Assembly: GCF_001570605.1 (NCBI RefSeq)
Contig: NZ_BBXG01000003.1
Span: 397,252-461,251, forward strand
Length of the DNA stretch: 64,000 bases
Source of the DNA: Herbidospora cretacea
GTDB lineage: Bacteria > Actinomycetota > Actinomycetes > Streptosporangiales > Streptosporangiaceae
Direction: 5' to 3'
This document shows positions 33,702-40,808 of the stretch, piece after piece; position 1 is the first letter of the stretch; each line of letters starts with the position of its first letter. The translations under genes were made by a program, and so were the position numbers. The notes below the pieces were generated by a model. It searched no databases. It was not told the origin of the DNA and saw nothing but the letters and a program-made list of their open reading frames with translations.

Positions 33702-34898
33702 ATGTCTGTCATGTCGGAAGTCGTCCCGCTGCCATCCTTTGGCGAGGTGTTCTTTGACGCCCGAGGTCAAGACCGCGTTCTGCGGGTGACCTGGCACGAG
33801 GGGACCCTCGTGCTGAGCCTGTGGCGGGGCGAGATGTGCACCGCCAGTTTCCGCATGCCCATGGACGACGTCGGCCGCCTCCTGGAGACCCTCCAGATCG
33901 GCTACGCCGAGGCCACCGGGCAGGCGTCGGGCCACCCCGACCAGCCGGGCACGGGCCCGTTCCCGGTTCCCGACCTCGGCGACTACCCGGGCGAATACCC
34001 CGGCACGGGGCAGTACTCCCGCCCGCCGGCCCCCGAGCAGCAGCCGGCCCCCGTCCAGCAGCCGCAGTACCCGCCGTTCCCGCAGGAACAGCCCATGCCC
34101 GTCGGCGGCTACGACACCGGCGGCTATCCCGAGTACCCCGAGGCCACCCCCGCCTACGGCCAGCCCGCCCCGGCGGCGCCGGCCGCGCTGGGCCCCAACG
34201 ACGTGCTGGTCGCCCGGGGCGCGCCCACGCGCGACCGCCTCGTGGCCGTCGACCAGCAGGCCCCGCCGCGTGAGCGGCCGCGCCGCCAGGCCCCGCCGCC
34301 CCAGGACTTCCCGCCGATCGACGGCCCCGTCCCGGCCGAGCCGGTCTACCAGTTCCCGTCGCCGATCCCCGGCCGCCCGGCCTACCAGTTCGAGCCGGAG
34401 TCGGAGCCCGAGCCGCAGCACTTCGCGGCCGACCCCTACCAGCCGGACGCGAACCTCTACCAGACCGGCAGCTACCAGCCGCCGATGCCGCCGCAGCAGC
34501 AGATGCCGCCGCAGATGCCGCAGCACGTGCCGCCGATGCCGCCGCAGCAGTACCAGGGTTTCCCGCCGGAGCCCCAGCGGCCCCACCTCGTCGAGGCCCC
34601 GCCGCCCTTCCCGCAGTCGGAGCAGCCCGGATATCCCCAGGGCTACGCCCAGGGCGCCGTCTACTCGACCGACCCCTCGTTCCAGCCGCCGCCGCAGCAG
34701 TACCCGCCGCAGCAGTACGCCGACCCCCGCTACCAGCAGCCGCAGCCGCCGCAGCAGCAGGGCGTCGACCCCAACGACCCGCTGGGCCTCGGCCCGGTCT
34801 CGCGTCCCTACGTGGAGGGACAGCAGCCGCCGCAGATGTACGCGACGGGCGAGCGGGTGCGTCCCGACGGGGTCGACGAGAGGCGTGATTGGAGCTAG
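33702..34898 (+). CDS. Pro/Gln-rich protein with small N-terminal folded domain
   Basis: 398 residues. Residues 1-75 look folded (LPSFGEVFFDARGQDRVLRV, LVLSLWRGEMCTASFRMPMD). The remaining 320 residues are disordered, dominated by Pro, Gln and Tyr (PPQQQMPPQMPQ, QPPQQQG). There is no signal peptide or membrane segment. The N-terminal domain matches nothing I can name, although similar actinobacterial proteins with proline-rich tails are common. ATG 33702 (AGGTAAAGG upstream) is preferred over 33663. The TAG overlaps the ribosome site of the following mini-ORF. Confidence 0.8.
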   Translation: MSVMSEVVPLPSFGEVFFDARGQDRVLRVTWHEGTLVLSLWRGEMCTASFRMPMDDVGRLLETLQIGYAEATGQASGHPDQPGTGPFPVPDLGDYPGEYPGTGQYSRPPAPEQQPAPVQQPQYPPFPQEQPMPVGGYDTGGYPEYPEATPAYGQPAPAAPAALGPNDVLVARGAPTRDRLVAVDQQAPPRERPRRQAPPPQDFPPIDGPVPAEPVYQFPSPIPGRPAYQFEPESEPEPQHFAADPYQPDANLYQTGSYQPPMPPQQQMPPQMPQHVPPMPPQQYQGFPPEPQRPHLVEAPPPFPQSEQPGYPQGYAQGAVYSTDPSFQPPPQQYPPQQYADPRYQQPQPPQQQGVDPNDPLGLGPVSRPYVEGQQPPQMYATGERVRPDGVDERRDWS

Positions 34899-34920
34899 GA
34901 GACATACGATGACCGCTTGA
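34897..34920 (+). promoter_or_regulatory. three-codon ORF (M-T-A-stop) upstream of the antiporter
   Basis: AGGAGA (34897-34902) stands 6 bases before ATG-ACC-GCT-TGA (34909-34920). The TGA shares its A with the antiporter ATG (TGATG). The antiporter itself has no ribosome site at proper distance, so ribosomes may start on the mini-ORF and restart. Confidence 0.5.
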
Positions 34921-36506
34921 TGGAAGCGATCACCGTACTGCAGTTGCTGGCCCTCCCCGCAGGGGCGCTCGCCGTGTCGGCGTTCGCCCGGCGGATGGAC
35001 TGGAATGTTCCCCTCCTCCTCGTACTCGCCGGGTTGATCGCGTCGATCCTCCCGTTCGTCCCGGAATACGAACTGAGCCCCGAGATCGTGCTCTTCGTGT
35101 TCCTGCCTCCCCTGCTCTACTCGGCCGCCCTCGACAGCTCCTACCTGCGGCTCCGCGACGTGCAGCGGCCCGTCATGCTGCTCTCGATCGGGCTCGTGCT
35201 GTTCACGACCGCCGTCGTGGGATGGGTCACCTACCTCCTGGTCCCCGAGCTCACGATCCCGGCGGCCATCGCGTTCGGCGCCATCGTCGCCCCGCCCGAC
35301 GCCGTCGCGGCCGTCGCCGTCGGGCGCAAGCTCGGGCTGCCCCGCCGCGTCATGACCGTGCTGATCGGCGAGAGCCTGTTCAACGACGCCACCGCGCTGA
35401 CCGCCTACCGGGTCGCCATCGGCGTGATCGCCGGCGGCGGCGTGACGTTCCTCACCGCGGGCGGGCAGTTCCTGTTCGCGGCCGGCGTCGGCCTGGCCAT
35501 CGGCCTGGCCATCGCCTTCGTCGCGGGCAAGATCCTGACCCGGATCAAAGACGCCCTGGTGGCCAACTCGATCTCCCTGCTGGTGCCGTGGGGCGCCTAC
35601 CTGGCGGCCGAGGTCGTGCACGCCTCGGGCGTGATCTCCGTCGTCGTGGTGGGCATCTACCTGGGCCACCAGATGAGCCGGACCTCGTACGGGACCCGGC
35701 TTTTGTCGGCCGCCGTGTGGCGGATCATGGACTTCCTGCTCGAAGGCATCGTCTTCGCCCTGATCGGCCTGCAGCTGCTGCCGCTGATCGCCGGGCTGGA
35801 GGGCTACGACCCCGCCACCGTCGTCATGTACGCGCTCGTGCTGTTCCTGGTGACGGTGGCGGCCCGGGCGATCTGGATGGTCCCGGGCATCTACCTGCCC
35901 CGGATCCTGTCCAAGAAGATCCGCGCCAGGGAGAAGAAGGTGCCCTGGCAGAACGTCGTCACGCTGAGCTGGGCCGGGATGCGGGGCGTGGTGTCACTGG
36001 CGGCGGCCTTCGCGCTGCCGGCCGACGTGCCGCAGCGCGACCTGCTGCTGTTCCTGACCTTCGCCGTGGTGATCGGGACGCTGGTCGTCCAGGGGCTGTC
36101 GTTCCCCTGGCTGATCCGCAAGCTCGGGATCTCCAACGAGCGCGAGCGGTTCGAAGACGATCTGTCCGAGGCCGCGGCCCAGCAGGCCGCCGCGGCGGCG
36201 GCGACCGCCCGGCTCGACGAGCTGGTGGCCGAGGGCGTGCTGGAGATCCACGAAGAGGTCGTGCAGGGTCTGCGCGACCGGTCCGAACGGGTCGCGCGGA
36301 TGGCGTGGGAGCGGCTCGGCGGCGGCACCGGGCCCGAGGGCGAGGAGACGCCCGCGACCGTCTACCGGCGACTGCGCCGGGAGATGCTCGCCGCCGAGCG
36401 GGCCGTCTTTATCCGGCTCCGCGACCAGCGCAGGATCGACGACGAGGTGCTGCGCCGGATCATGTCGGAGCTCGACTTCGAAGAGGCGACCCTCGAACGC
36501 GACTAG
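34920..36506 (+). CDS. CPA1-family Na+/H+ antiporter
   Basis: 528 residues with about 12 membrane helices and a charged C-terminal cytosolic tail of about 130 residues. FGAIVAPPDAVAAVAVGRKL and IGESLFNDATALTAYRV carry the ion-exchange aspartates of NhaP/NHE-type transporters, and SWAGMRGVVSLAAAFALP is the conserved late arginine-containing helix. It exchanges Na+ or K+ for H+ across the membrane. The start at 34920 (or TTG 34917) depends on the coupled mini-ORF. Confidence 0.93.
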   Translation: MEAITVLQLLALPAGALAVSAFARRMDWNVPLLLVLAGLIASILPFVPEYELSPEIVLFVFLPPLLYSAALDSSYLRLRDVQRPVMLLSIGLVLFTTAVVGWVTYLLVPELTIPAAIAFGAIVAPPDAVAAVAVGRKLGLPRRVMTVLIGESLFNDATALTAYRVAIGVIAGGGVTFLTAGGQFLFAAGVGLAIGLAIAFVAGKILTRIKDALVANSISLLVPWGAYLAAEVVHASGVISVVVVGIYLGHQMSRTSYGTRLLSAAVWRIMDFLLEGIVFALIGLQLLPLIAGLEGYDPATVVMYALVLFLVTVAARAIWMVPGIYLPRILSKKIRAREKKVPWQNVVTLSWAGMRGVVSLAAAFALPADVPQRDLLLFLTFAVVIGTLVVQGLSFPWLIRKLGISNERERFEDDLSEAAAQQAAAAAATARLDELVAEGVLEIHEEVVQGLRDRSERVARMAWERLGGGTGPEGEETPATVYRRLRREMLAAERAVFIRLRDQRRIDDEVLRRIMSELDFEEATLERD

Positions 36507-36528
36507 CGCGTCCCTCTGACGCGTCCCC

Positions 36529-36786
36529 CTAGTGCATCACGTTGTCGACGAAGCACCACTTCCACGTCTCACCCGGTTCGAACGACTGCATCACCGGGTG
36601 AGAGGTGTCCTTGAAGTGGCCGGTGGCGTGCCGGCGCGGCGACGAGTCGCAGCAGCCGATATGACCGCAGTCCAGACACTTGCGCAGATGGACCCAGCGG
36701 GTGCCCTCGCGCAGGCACTCCTCGCACCCCTGCGGAGAGGTCGGCGCCGGGTCGCCCGCGATCTCCAGATGTTCACACATTCCCAT
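36529..36786 (-). CDS. UBP-type zinc-finger protein
   Basis: 85 residues. The ZnF-UBP pattern is complete: CEHL near the start, CEECLREGTRWVHLRKCLDCG, GCCDSSPRRHATGHFKDTSHP. In eukaryotes this finger binds ubiquitin C termini. Bacterial stand-alone versions are of unknown function. A minus-strand TACGAT lies 7 bases from the ATG at 36786, fixing that start over the later ATG at 36780. Confidence 0.88.
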   Translation of the reverse strand: MGMCEHLEIAGDPAPTSPQGCEECLREGTRWVHLRKCLDCGHIGCCDSSPRRHATGHFKDTSHPVMQSFEPGETWKWCFVDNVMH

Positions 36787-36793
36787 GCTTTTG

Positions 36794-36799
36794 ATCGTA
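36794..36799 (-). promoter_or_regulatory. leaderless -10 (TACGAT)
   Basis: TACGAT on the minus strand, 7 bases before the ATG at 36786; it lies inside a TCGTACGA palindrome (36795-36802). Confidence 0.5.
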
Positions 36800-36868
36800 C
36801 GACTCCGCATCCGGCACAATCCGACCTGCCCCTTTGTGATGGGGCGCTTAGGGCAGGATTTCGTGCAT

Positions 36869-36874
36869 TAGGCT
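36869..36874 (+). promoter_or_regulatory. leaderless -10 (TAGGCT)
   Basis: TAGGCT, 7 bases before the ATG at 36882. Confidence 0.55.
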
Positions 36875-36881
36875 CCAGGCC

Positions 36882-37274
36882 ATGCGACTCCTCCCTCTTG
36901 CCGTGGTCCCCCTGTCGCTCGTTCTGCTCACCGGTTGCGGTGAGATCAACGAGATCACCGGGGCGATCGACAAGACGCAGCAGTGTATTCAGGCCGTCGG
37001 CATCGTGACCGAGACGGTGGAGAAGGTGACCGGCCTGGCGAGCGACCCGCAGGCGGTCGAGACGGCCCTCGCCGACGGGGCGAAGAAACTGGAGACCCTG
37101 GCCAACGACGCCGCCAACACGACCTTGCAGGAGGCCGCGAACGACGTCGCCGCGAAGCTCAACGCGTTCGACGTCCAGGACGCCAACGACGCCGTCGACG
37201 CTCTCCAGAAACTCGCCACCGACTCCCTCCAGTGGGCCGACACGCTCAGCGCCGCCTGCACCTCAGGGGAGTAG
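36882..37274 (+). CDS. secreted helical lipoprotein
   Basis: 130 residues. Lipobox LLTGC (cysteine about residue 19) follows a hydrophobic signal, so the protein is lipid-anchored on the outer face of the membrane. The mature part is predicted almost all helical (VETVEKVTGL, ALADGAKKLETLANDAANTT, DANDAVDALQKLATDSLQW) with two further cysteines that could form a disulphide. No family recognised. A hairpin terminator follows. Confidence 0.82.
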   Translation: MRLLPLAVVPLSLVLLTGCGEINEITGAIDKTQQCIQAVGIVTETVEKVTGLASDPQAVETALADGAKKLETLANDAANTTLQEAANDVAAKLNAFDVQDANDAVDALQKLATDSLQWADTLSAACTSGE

Positions 37275-37275
37275 C

Positions 37276-37298
37276 ATTCCGGCATCTCATGCCGGAAT
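37276..37298 (+). terminator. 10-bp perfect hairpin with T-rich tail
   Basis: ATTCCGGCAT (37276-37285) and ATGCCGGAAT (37289-37298) pair around CTC, followed by TGTTGTG. It lies directly behind the lipoprotein stop codon. Confidence 0.8.
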
Positions 37299-37321
37299 TG
37301 TTGTGAAATATCCTTTTTGCT

Positions 37322-37654
37322 ATGGACGGAGACGAACCGGACCCCCGGTTCACCCTGGCGAACGAACGTACCTTTCTGACCTGGCTGAGCACCTCCCTCG
37401 CCCTGTGCGCGGGAGGTGTCGCCATGGCGGCGGTCCCGCCCCACCTCTTCGTCCCCTGGGTCCGCACCACGCTCGCCGTCGTCCTCGTGCTGCTGTCGGC
37501 CGTGGCGGCGGCGTTCGCGTATCCGCGCTGGCGCCGGGTCCAGACGGCCCTGCGCCGCGCCGAACCCCTCCCGCCGCCGAGGCTCGCGCCCCTGTTCGGC
37601 TACGGGGTCGCCGGGGTCGCCGTGCTGGCCCTGGTGCTGATCCTTGTCGGATAG
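37322..37654 (+). CDS. DUF202 (YidH-type) membrane protein
   Basis: 110 residues. NERTFLTWLSTSLALCAGGVA is the DUF202 signature, with three helices in total. Function unknown. The following gene is a second DUF202 protein overlapping by 11 bases; paired small and non-identical copies are common and may form a heteromer. Confidence 0.87.
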   Translation: MDGDEPDPRFTLANERTFLTWLSTSLALCAGGVAMAAVPPHLFVPWVRTTLAVVLVLLSAVAAAFAYPRWRRVQTALRRAEPLPPPRLAPLFGYGVAGVAVLALVLILVG

Positions 37655-37970
37655 AGGCACCTGGGACCCGGGCCTGCAGAGTGAGCGGACCCGGCTGGCG
37701 TGGGTCCGCACCGCCACCGCGCTGGCGACCTTCGGTCTCGGCGGGGCCGGGGTGGTCGCCCGGGACTCCGGGCCCGCCGCGGCCGTCGCGTTCTTCGGGG
37801 TCGCGGCGCTGCTGGGGGCGGTCACGCTGCTGCGTACGGGACGGCGGTTCCGGCGGGTGCAGGAGGCGCTGCACCAGCAGCGCCCGTTCGAGCACGGCGG
37901 CGACGCGCTGACCCTGTGGTTCGGGGTGCTGGCCGCGGTGGCCGGCGGCATCGTTTTCGTGGTTTTCTGA
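37644..37970 (+). CDS. second DUF202 membrane protein
   Basis: 108 residues. LQSERTRLAWVRTATALATF is the same signature, again with three helices. It begins with TTG at 37644 inside the previous gene. No better start keeps the signature's upstream residues, so translation is probably coupled. Function unknown. Confidence 0.82.
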   Translation: MSDRGTWDPGLQSERTRLAWVRTATALATFGLGGAGVVARDSGPAAAVAFFGVAALLGAVTLLRTGRRFRRVQEALHQQRPFEHGGDALTLWFGVLAAVAGGIVFVVF

Positions 37971-38001
37971 CCGTTTTGCCGGGCGGTGACGGTCGGGTCC
38001 A

Positions 38002-38007
38002 TAGCCT
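38002..38007 (+). promoter_or_regulatory. leaderless -10 (TAGCCT)
   Basis: TAGCCT, 7 bases before the ATG at 38015. Confidence 0.55.
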
Positions 38008-38014
38008 GCTGGAT

Positions 38015-38977
38015 ATGCGTGCCATCTCCACCAGCGGCTCCGGGCTCGTGGACGTCGACGTGCCCGAGCCCCAGCTCCGCCCACACGACCTCCTCGTCCA
38101 GGTCGAGGCGGTCTCGGTCAACCCGGTCGACGTGAAGATCGCCGCGAGCGCCGGCGACGAGCGGCGGATCCTCGGCTTCGACGCCGCCGGGACCGTCGTA
38201 CGGGCCGGACCGGAAGTCACCGGGTTCACCGTCGGTGACGAGGTCTACTACTCCGGGGACGTCACCCGTCAGGGCGCCGACGCCGAGCTGCACGCCGTCG
38301 ACGCGCGGATCGCCGGGCACAAGCCGGGGAACCTGTCGATGGCCGAGGCCGCCGCCGTGCCGCTGACCACGATCACGGCCTGGGAGTCGCTCTTCACCCA
38401 CTTCGGGGCCGACGCCGGCACGACCGGCACCCTCCTCGTCGTCGGGGCGCCCGGCGGGGTCGGGTCGATGCTGGTGCAGCTCGCCAAGCAGCTCACGTCG
38501 CTGCGGGTGATCGGCACGGCCTCCCGCCCCGAGACCCGCGAGCGGGTGCTGGCCCTGGGCGGCGACGCGACCGTCGACCACCGTTCGCTGGCCGCGTCGG
38601 TCAAGGACGTCGCGCCCGACGGGGTGGACTTCCTGTTCTCGCCCTTCTCGGAGGGCAACATCGAGACCTACGCCGAGATCGTCAAGCCGTTCGGGCACGT
38701 CGTGGCCATCGACGACCACCACGTCGACGTCTTCCCGCTCAAGTCGAAGAGCATCGCCTGGCACTGGGAGCTCATGTTCACCCACGCGATCTACCAGACG
38801 CCGGACATGGCCTCCCAGGGACGGCTGCTCGACGAGACCGCCCGCCTGCTGGACGAGGGCCGCCTGCGCACCACCCTCGGCACCGAGATCGCCGACTTCA
38901 GCGCGGCCGGGCTCCGCCGGGCCCACGAACTCGTCGCGGACGGCAAGGCGGTCGGCAAGGTCGTCGTCACGCGCTAG
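38015..38977 (+). CDS. zinc-independent quinone oxidoreductase / MDR alcohol dehydrogenase-like
   Basis: 320 residues. It has VEAVSVNPVDVKIAA, ILGFDAAGTVVRAGPEVTGF, the Rossmann-region VVGAPGGVGSMLVQLAKQL, and a late GRLLDETARLLDEGRL segment, as in the zinc-binding-alcohol-dehydrogenase-like ZADH/QOR group that uses NADPH to reduce quinones or enones. The zinc cysteines of true ADHs are lacking. ATG 38015 is fixed by the leaderless -10. Confidence 0.9.
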   Translation: MRAISTSGSGLVDVDVPEPQLRPHDLLVQVEAVSVNPVDVKIAASAGDERRILGFDAAGTVVRAGPEVTGFTVGDEVYYSGDVTRQGADAELHAVDARIAGHKPGNLSMAEAAAVPLTTITAWESLFTHFGADAGTTGTLLVVGAPGGVGSMLVQLAKQLTSLRVIGTASRPETRERVLALGGDATVDHRSLAASVKDVAPDGVDFLFSPFSEGNIETYAEIVKPFGHVVAIDDHHVDVFPLKSKSIAWHWELMFTHAIYQTPDMASQGRLLDETARLLDEGRLRTTLGTEIADFSAAGLRRAHELVADGKAVGKVVVTR

Positions 38978-38986
38978 CCGATGACG

Positions 38987-40102
38987 TCAGTCGGAGGTGG
39001 CGGCGGCGATCGTCTCGGCGACCTCGACGGCCCGCTCGTCCTCCTCCTTGGCGAAGCGTTCCTCGTCGAGCTTCTCGGCGATCTCCTCGTCCTGGCGCAT
39101 CAGGTCGTCGAGGTTCTGCCCGGCCATGTCGAGAACGCCCATGTCCATGTAGGCCTGCTGGAGCCGGGGGCTCCACAGCCCGATGTCCTTCACGCACGGG
39201 ACGATGCGGCTGAACAGCAGCGACCGGAAGATCTGCAGGTAGCGCGACTGGTCGACGAGCTTGTGGGCCTCCTCGACCTCGTTCTTCGACAGGCCCAGGG
39301 CCTCCCACTGCTCCCGGCCGCGCAGCCTGTCGCGCATCAGCCAGCAGCCCTCGATCACGAAGTCCTCGCGCTCGCGGCGTTCGGCGTCGGTCAGGCCGGC
39401 GTAGTAGTCGCGCAGCGCCATGCGGCCGAAGGCGACGTGGCGGGCCTCGTCCTGCATGACGTAGGCGAGGATCTGCTTGGGGAGCGGCTTGGTGGTCATG
39501 TCGCGCATGACGCCGAAGGCGGCCAGGGCCAGGCCCTCGATGAGGACCTGCATGCCCAGATAGGGCATGTCCCAGCGGGAGTCGCTCAGCGTGGAGTCGA
39601 GCAGCGACTTCAGGTAGGGGTTGATCGGGTAGGCCAGGCCGACCTTCTCCTGGAGGAACCGGGCGTAGGTCTCGGCGTGGCGGGCCTCGTCCATGGTCTG
39701 GGTGGCGGCGTAGAACTTCGAGTCCAGGTCCGGCACGGACTCCACGATGCGGGCCGAGCAGATCATCGCGCCCTGTTCGCCGTGGAGGAACTGGGAGAAC
39801 TGCCAGGCGGCCCCGTGGCGGCGGACCTCCTTGCGGGTCTGCTCGTCCATGCGGTGCCACAGGGGCGAGTCGTAGATCGCGATGGTCTCGTCGGGGAGGC
39901 CGAGCACGTTGTAGGGGTCGACCTCCAGGCCCCAGTCGACGCGCTTCACCGAGTCCCACTGCTTGTCCTTGCCCTTCTGGTAAAGGGCCAGCATGCGGTC
40001 GCGGCCTTCGTCGTACTCCCAGGTGAACCGGGCTGAGCCGGCCATCTGGACGTCCCACGTGCGCAGTTCCGCGGGGATGGTGTAGAGCTCGTGCGTCGAC
40101 AC
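38987..40102 (-). CDS. ferritin-like diiron protein
   Basis: 371 residues, all helical. Two iron-binding motif pairs are visible: the glutamate in QFLHGEQGAM with TMDEARHAETYARF, then a second glutamate region (QVLIEGLALAAFG) with MQDEARHVAFGRMAL. This is the E...DEARH twice pattern of R2-like/ferritin-like oxidases and desaturases. Substrate unknown. GTG 40102 has CCTCCC complement (GGGAGG) at 7 bases. It is divergent from a TetR gene and is probably its target. Confidence 0.83.
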   Translation of the reverse strand: MSTHELYTIPAELRTWDVQMAGSARFTWEYDEGRDRMLALYQKGKDKQWDSVKRVDWGLEVDPYNVLGLPDETIAIYDSPLWHRMDEQTRKEVRRHGAAWQFSQFLHGEQGAMICSARIVESVPDLDSKFYAATQTMDEARHAETYARFLQEKVGLAYPINPYLKSLLDSTLSDSRWDMPYLGMQVLIEGLALAAFGVMRDMTTKPLPKQILAYVMQDEARHVAFGRMALRDYYAGLTDAERREREDFVIEGCWLMRDRLRGREQWEALGLSKNEVEEAHKLVDQSRYLQIFRSLLFSRIVPCVKDIGLWSPRLQQAYMDMGVLDMAGQNLDDLMRQDEEIAEKLDEERFAKEEDERAVEVAETIAAATSD

Positions 40103-40117
40103 GTGTGGGCCTCCCGT

Positions 40118-40132
40118 ACGTACGCTGTACGT
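40118..40132. promoter_or_regulatory. ACGTAC-GCT-GTACGT palindrome
   Basis: Perfect 6-bp arms with a 3-base centre in the 73-base divergent region between the diiron and TetR genes; probable TetR operator. It is 16 bases from the diiron GTG. Confidence 0.55.
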
Positions 40133-40175
40133 CTCGACAGTGACACGCAGCTTACCGCCGGTCAATACTGGTCAG

Positions 40176-40808
40176 GTGCCACCGTTGAGCCGCCACCGGA
40201 TCGTCGCCGCCGCCATCGACCTGATCGAACGCGAGGGGGCCGACGCGGTCTCCATGCGCCGGATCGCCGCCGACCTCGGGGTCGGCGTGATGTCCCTCTA
40301 CAACCACGTGCCGAACAAGTCGGCGCTGCTCGACGCGGTGTCCGAGGCGGTCCTGTCCGAGATCGAGTTCACCGACGACCCGGCCGCGCCGTGGACCGAA
40401 CGGGTCCGGCTCCAGGCCCGCGCGTTCCGCCAGATCGCCCACTCCCACCCCCGGTCGACCATGGTCGTGGTGAGCCGCCAGCTCAAGTCGGCGGCCGGGA
40501 TGCTGCCGGTCGAACGGGCCCTGTCGACCCTGCGCGGCGCGGGGTTCGGCGAGGACGAGGCGGTGCGGATCTTCCGGGTCTTCATCGCGTACGTCGTCGG
40601 GTCGCTCCTGCGGGAGGTCGGGGTGACCCCGACGTTCGCCCCCGTCCACGGGGCGATCCGGGCCGACGACATCGATCCGGAGCTGTTCCCCGAGATCGGC
40701 GCCCTGGCGCCGCACCTGTCCACCTGCGACCACGACGCCGAGTTCGACTTCGGGCTCGACCTGCTGATCGCGGCCATCGCGGGGCGGCTCGCCGGTCGTA
40801 CCGGCTGA
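40176..40808 (+). CDS. TetR family regulator (TetR_C-type ligand domain)
   Basis: 210 residues from the GTG at 40176. HTH is IAADLGVGVMSLYNHVPNKS, then the wide C-terminal domain. An AATACT sequence lies 6 bases before this GTG (weak leaderless -10); the upstream GTG at 40140 is less likely. It lies divergent from the diiron gene with a palindrome between. Stop is directly followed by the convergent permease stop. Confidence 0.88.
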   Translation: MPPLSRHRIVAAAIDLIEREGADAVSMRRIAADLGVGVMSLYNHVPNKSALLDAVSEAVLSEIEFTDDPAAPWTERVRLQARAFRQIAHSHPRSTMVVVSRQLKSAAGMLPVERALSTLRGAGFGEDEAVRIFRVFIAYVVGSLLREVGVTPTFAPVHGAIRADDIDPELFPEIGALAPHLSTCDHDAEFDFGLDLLIAAIAGRLAGRTG

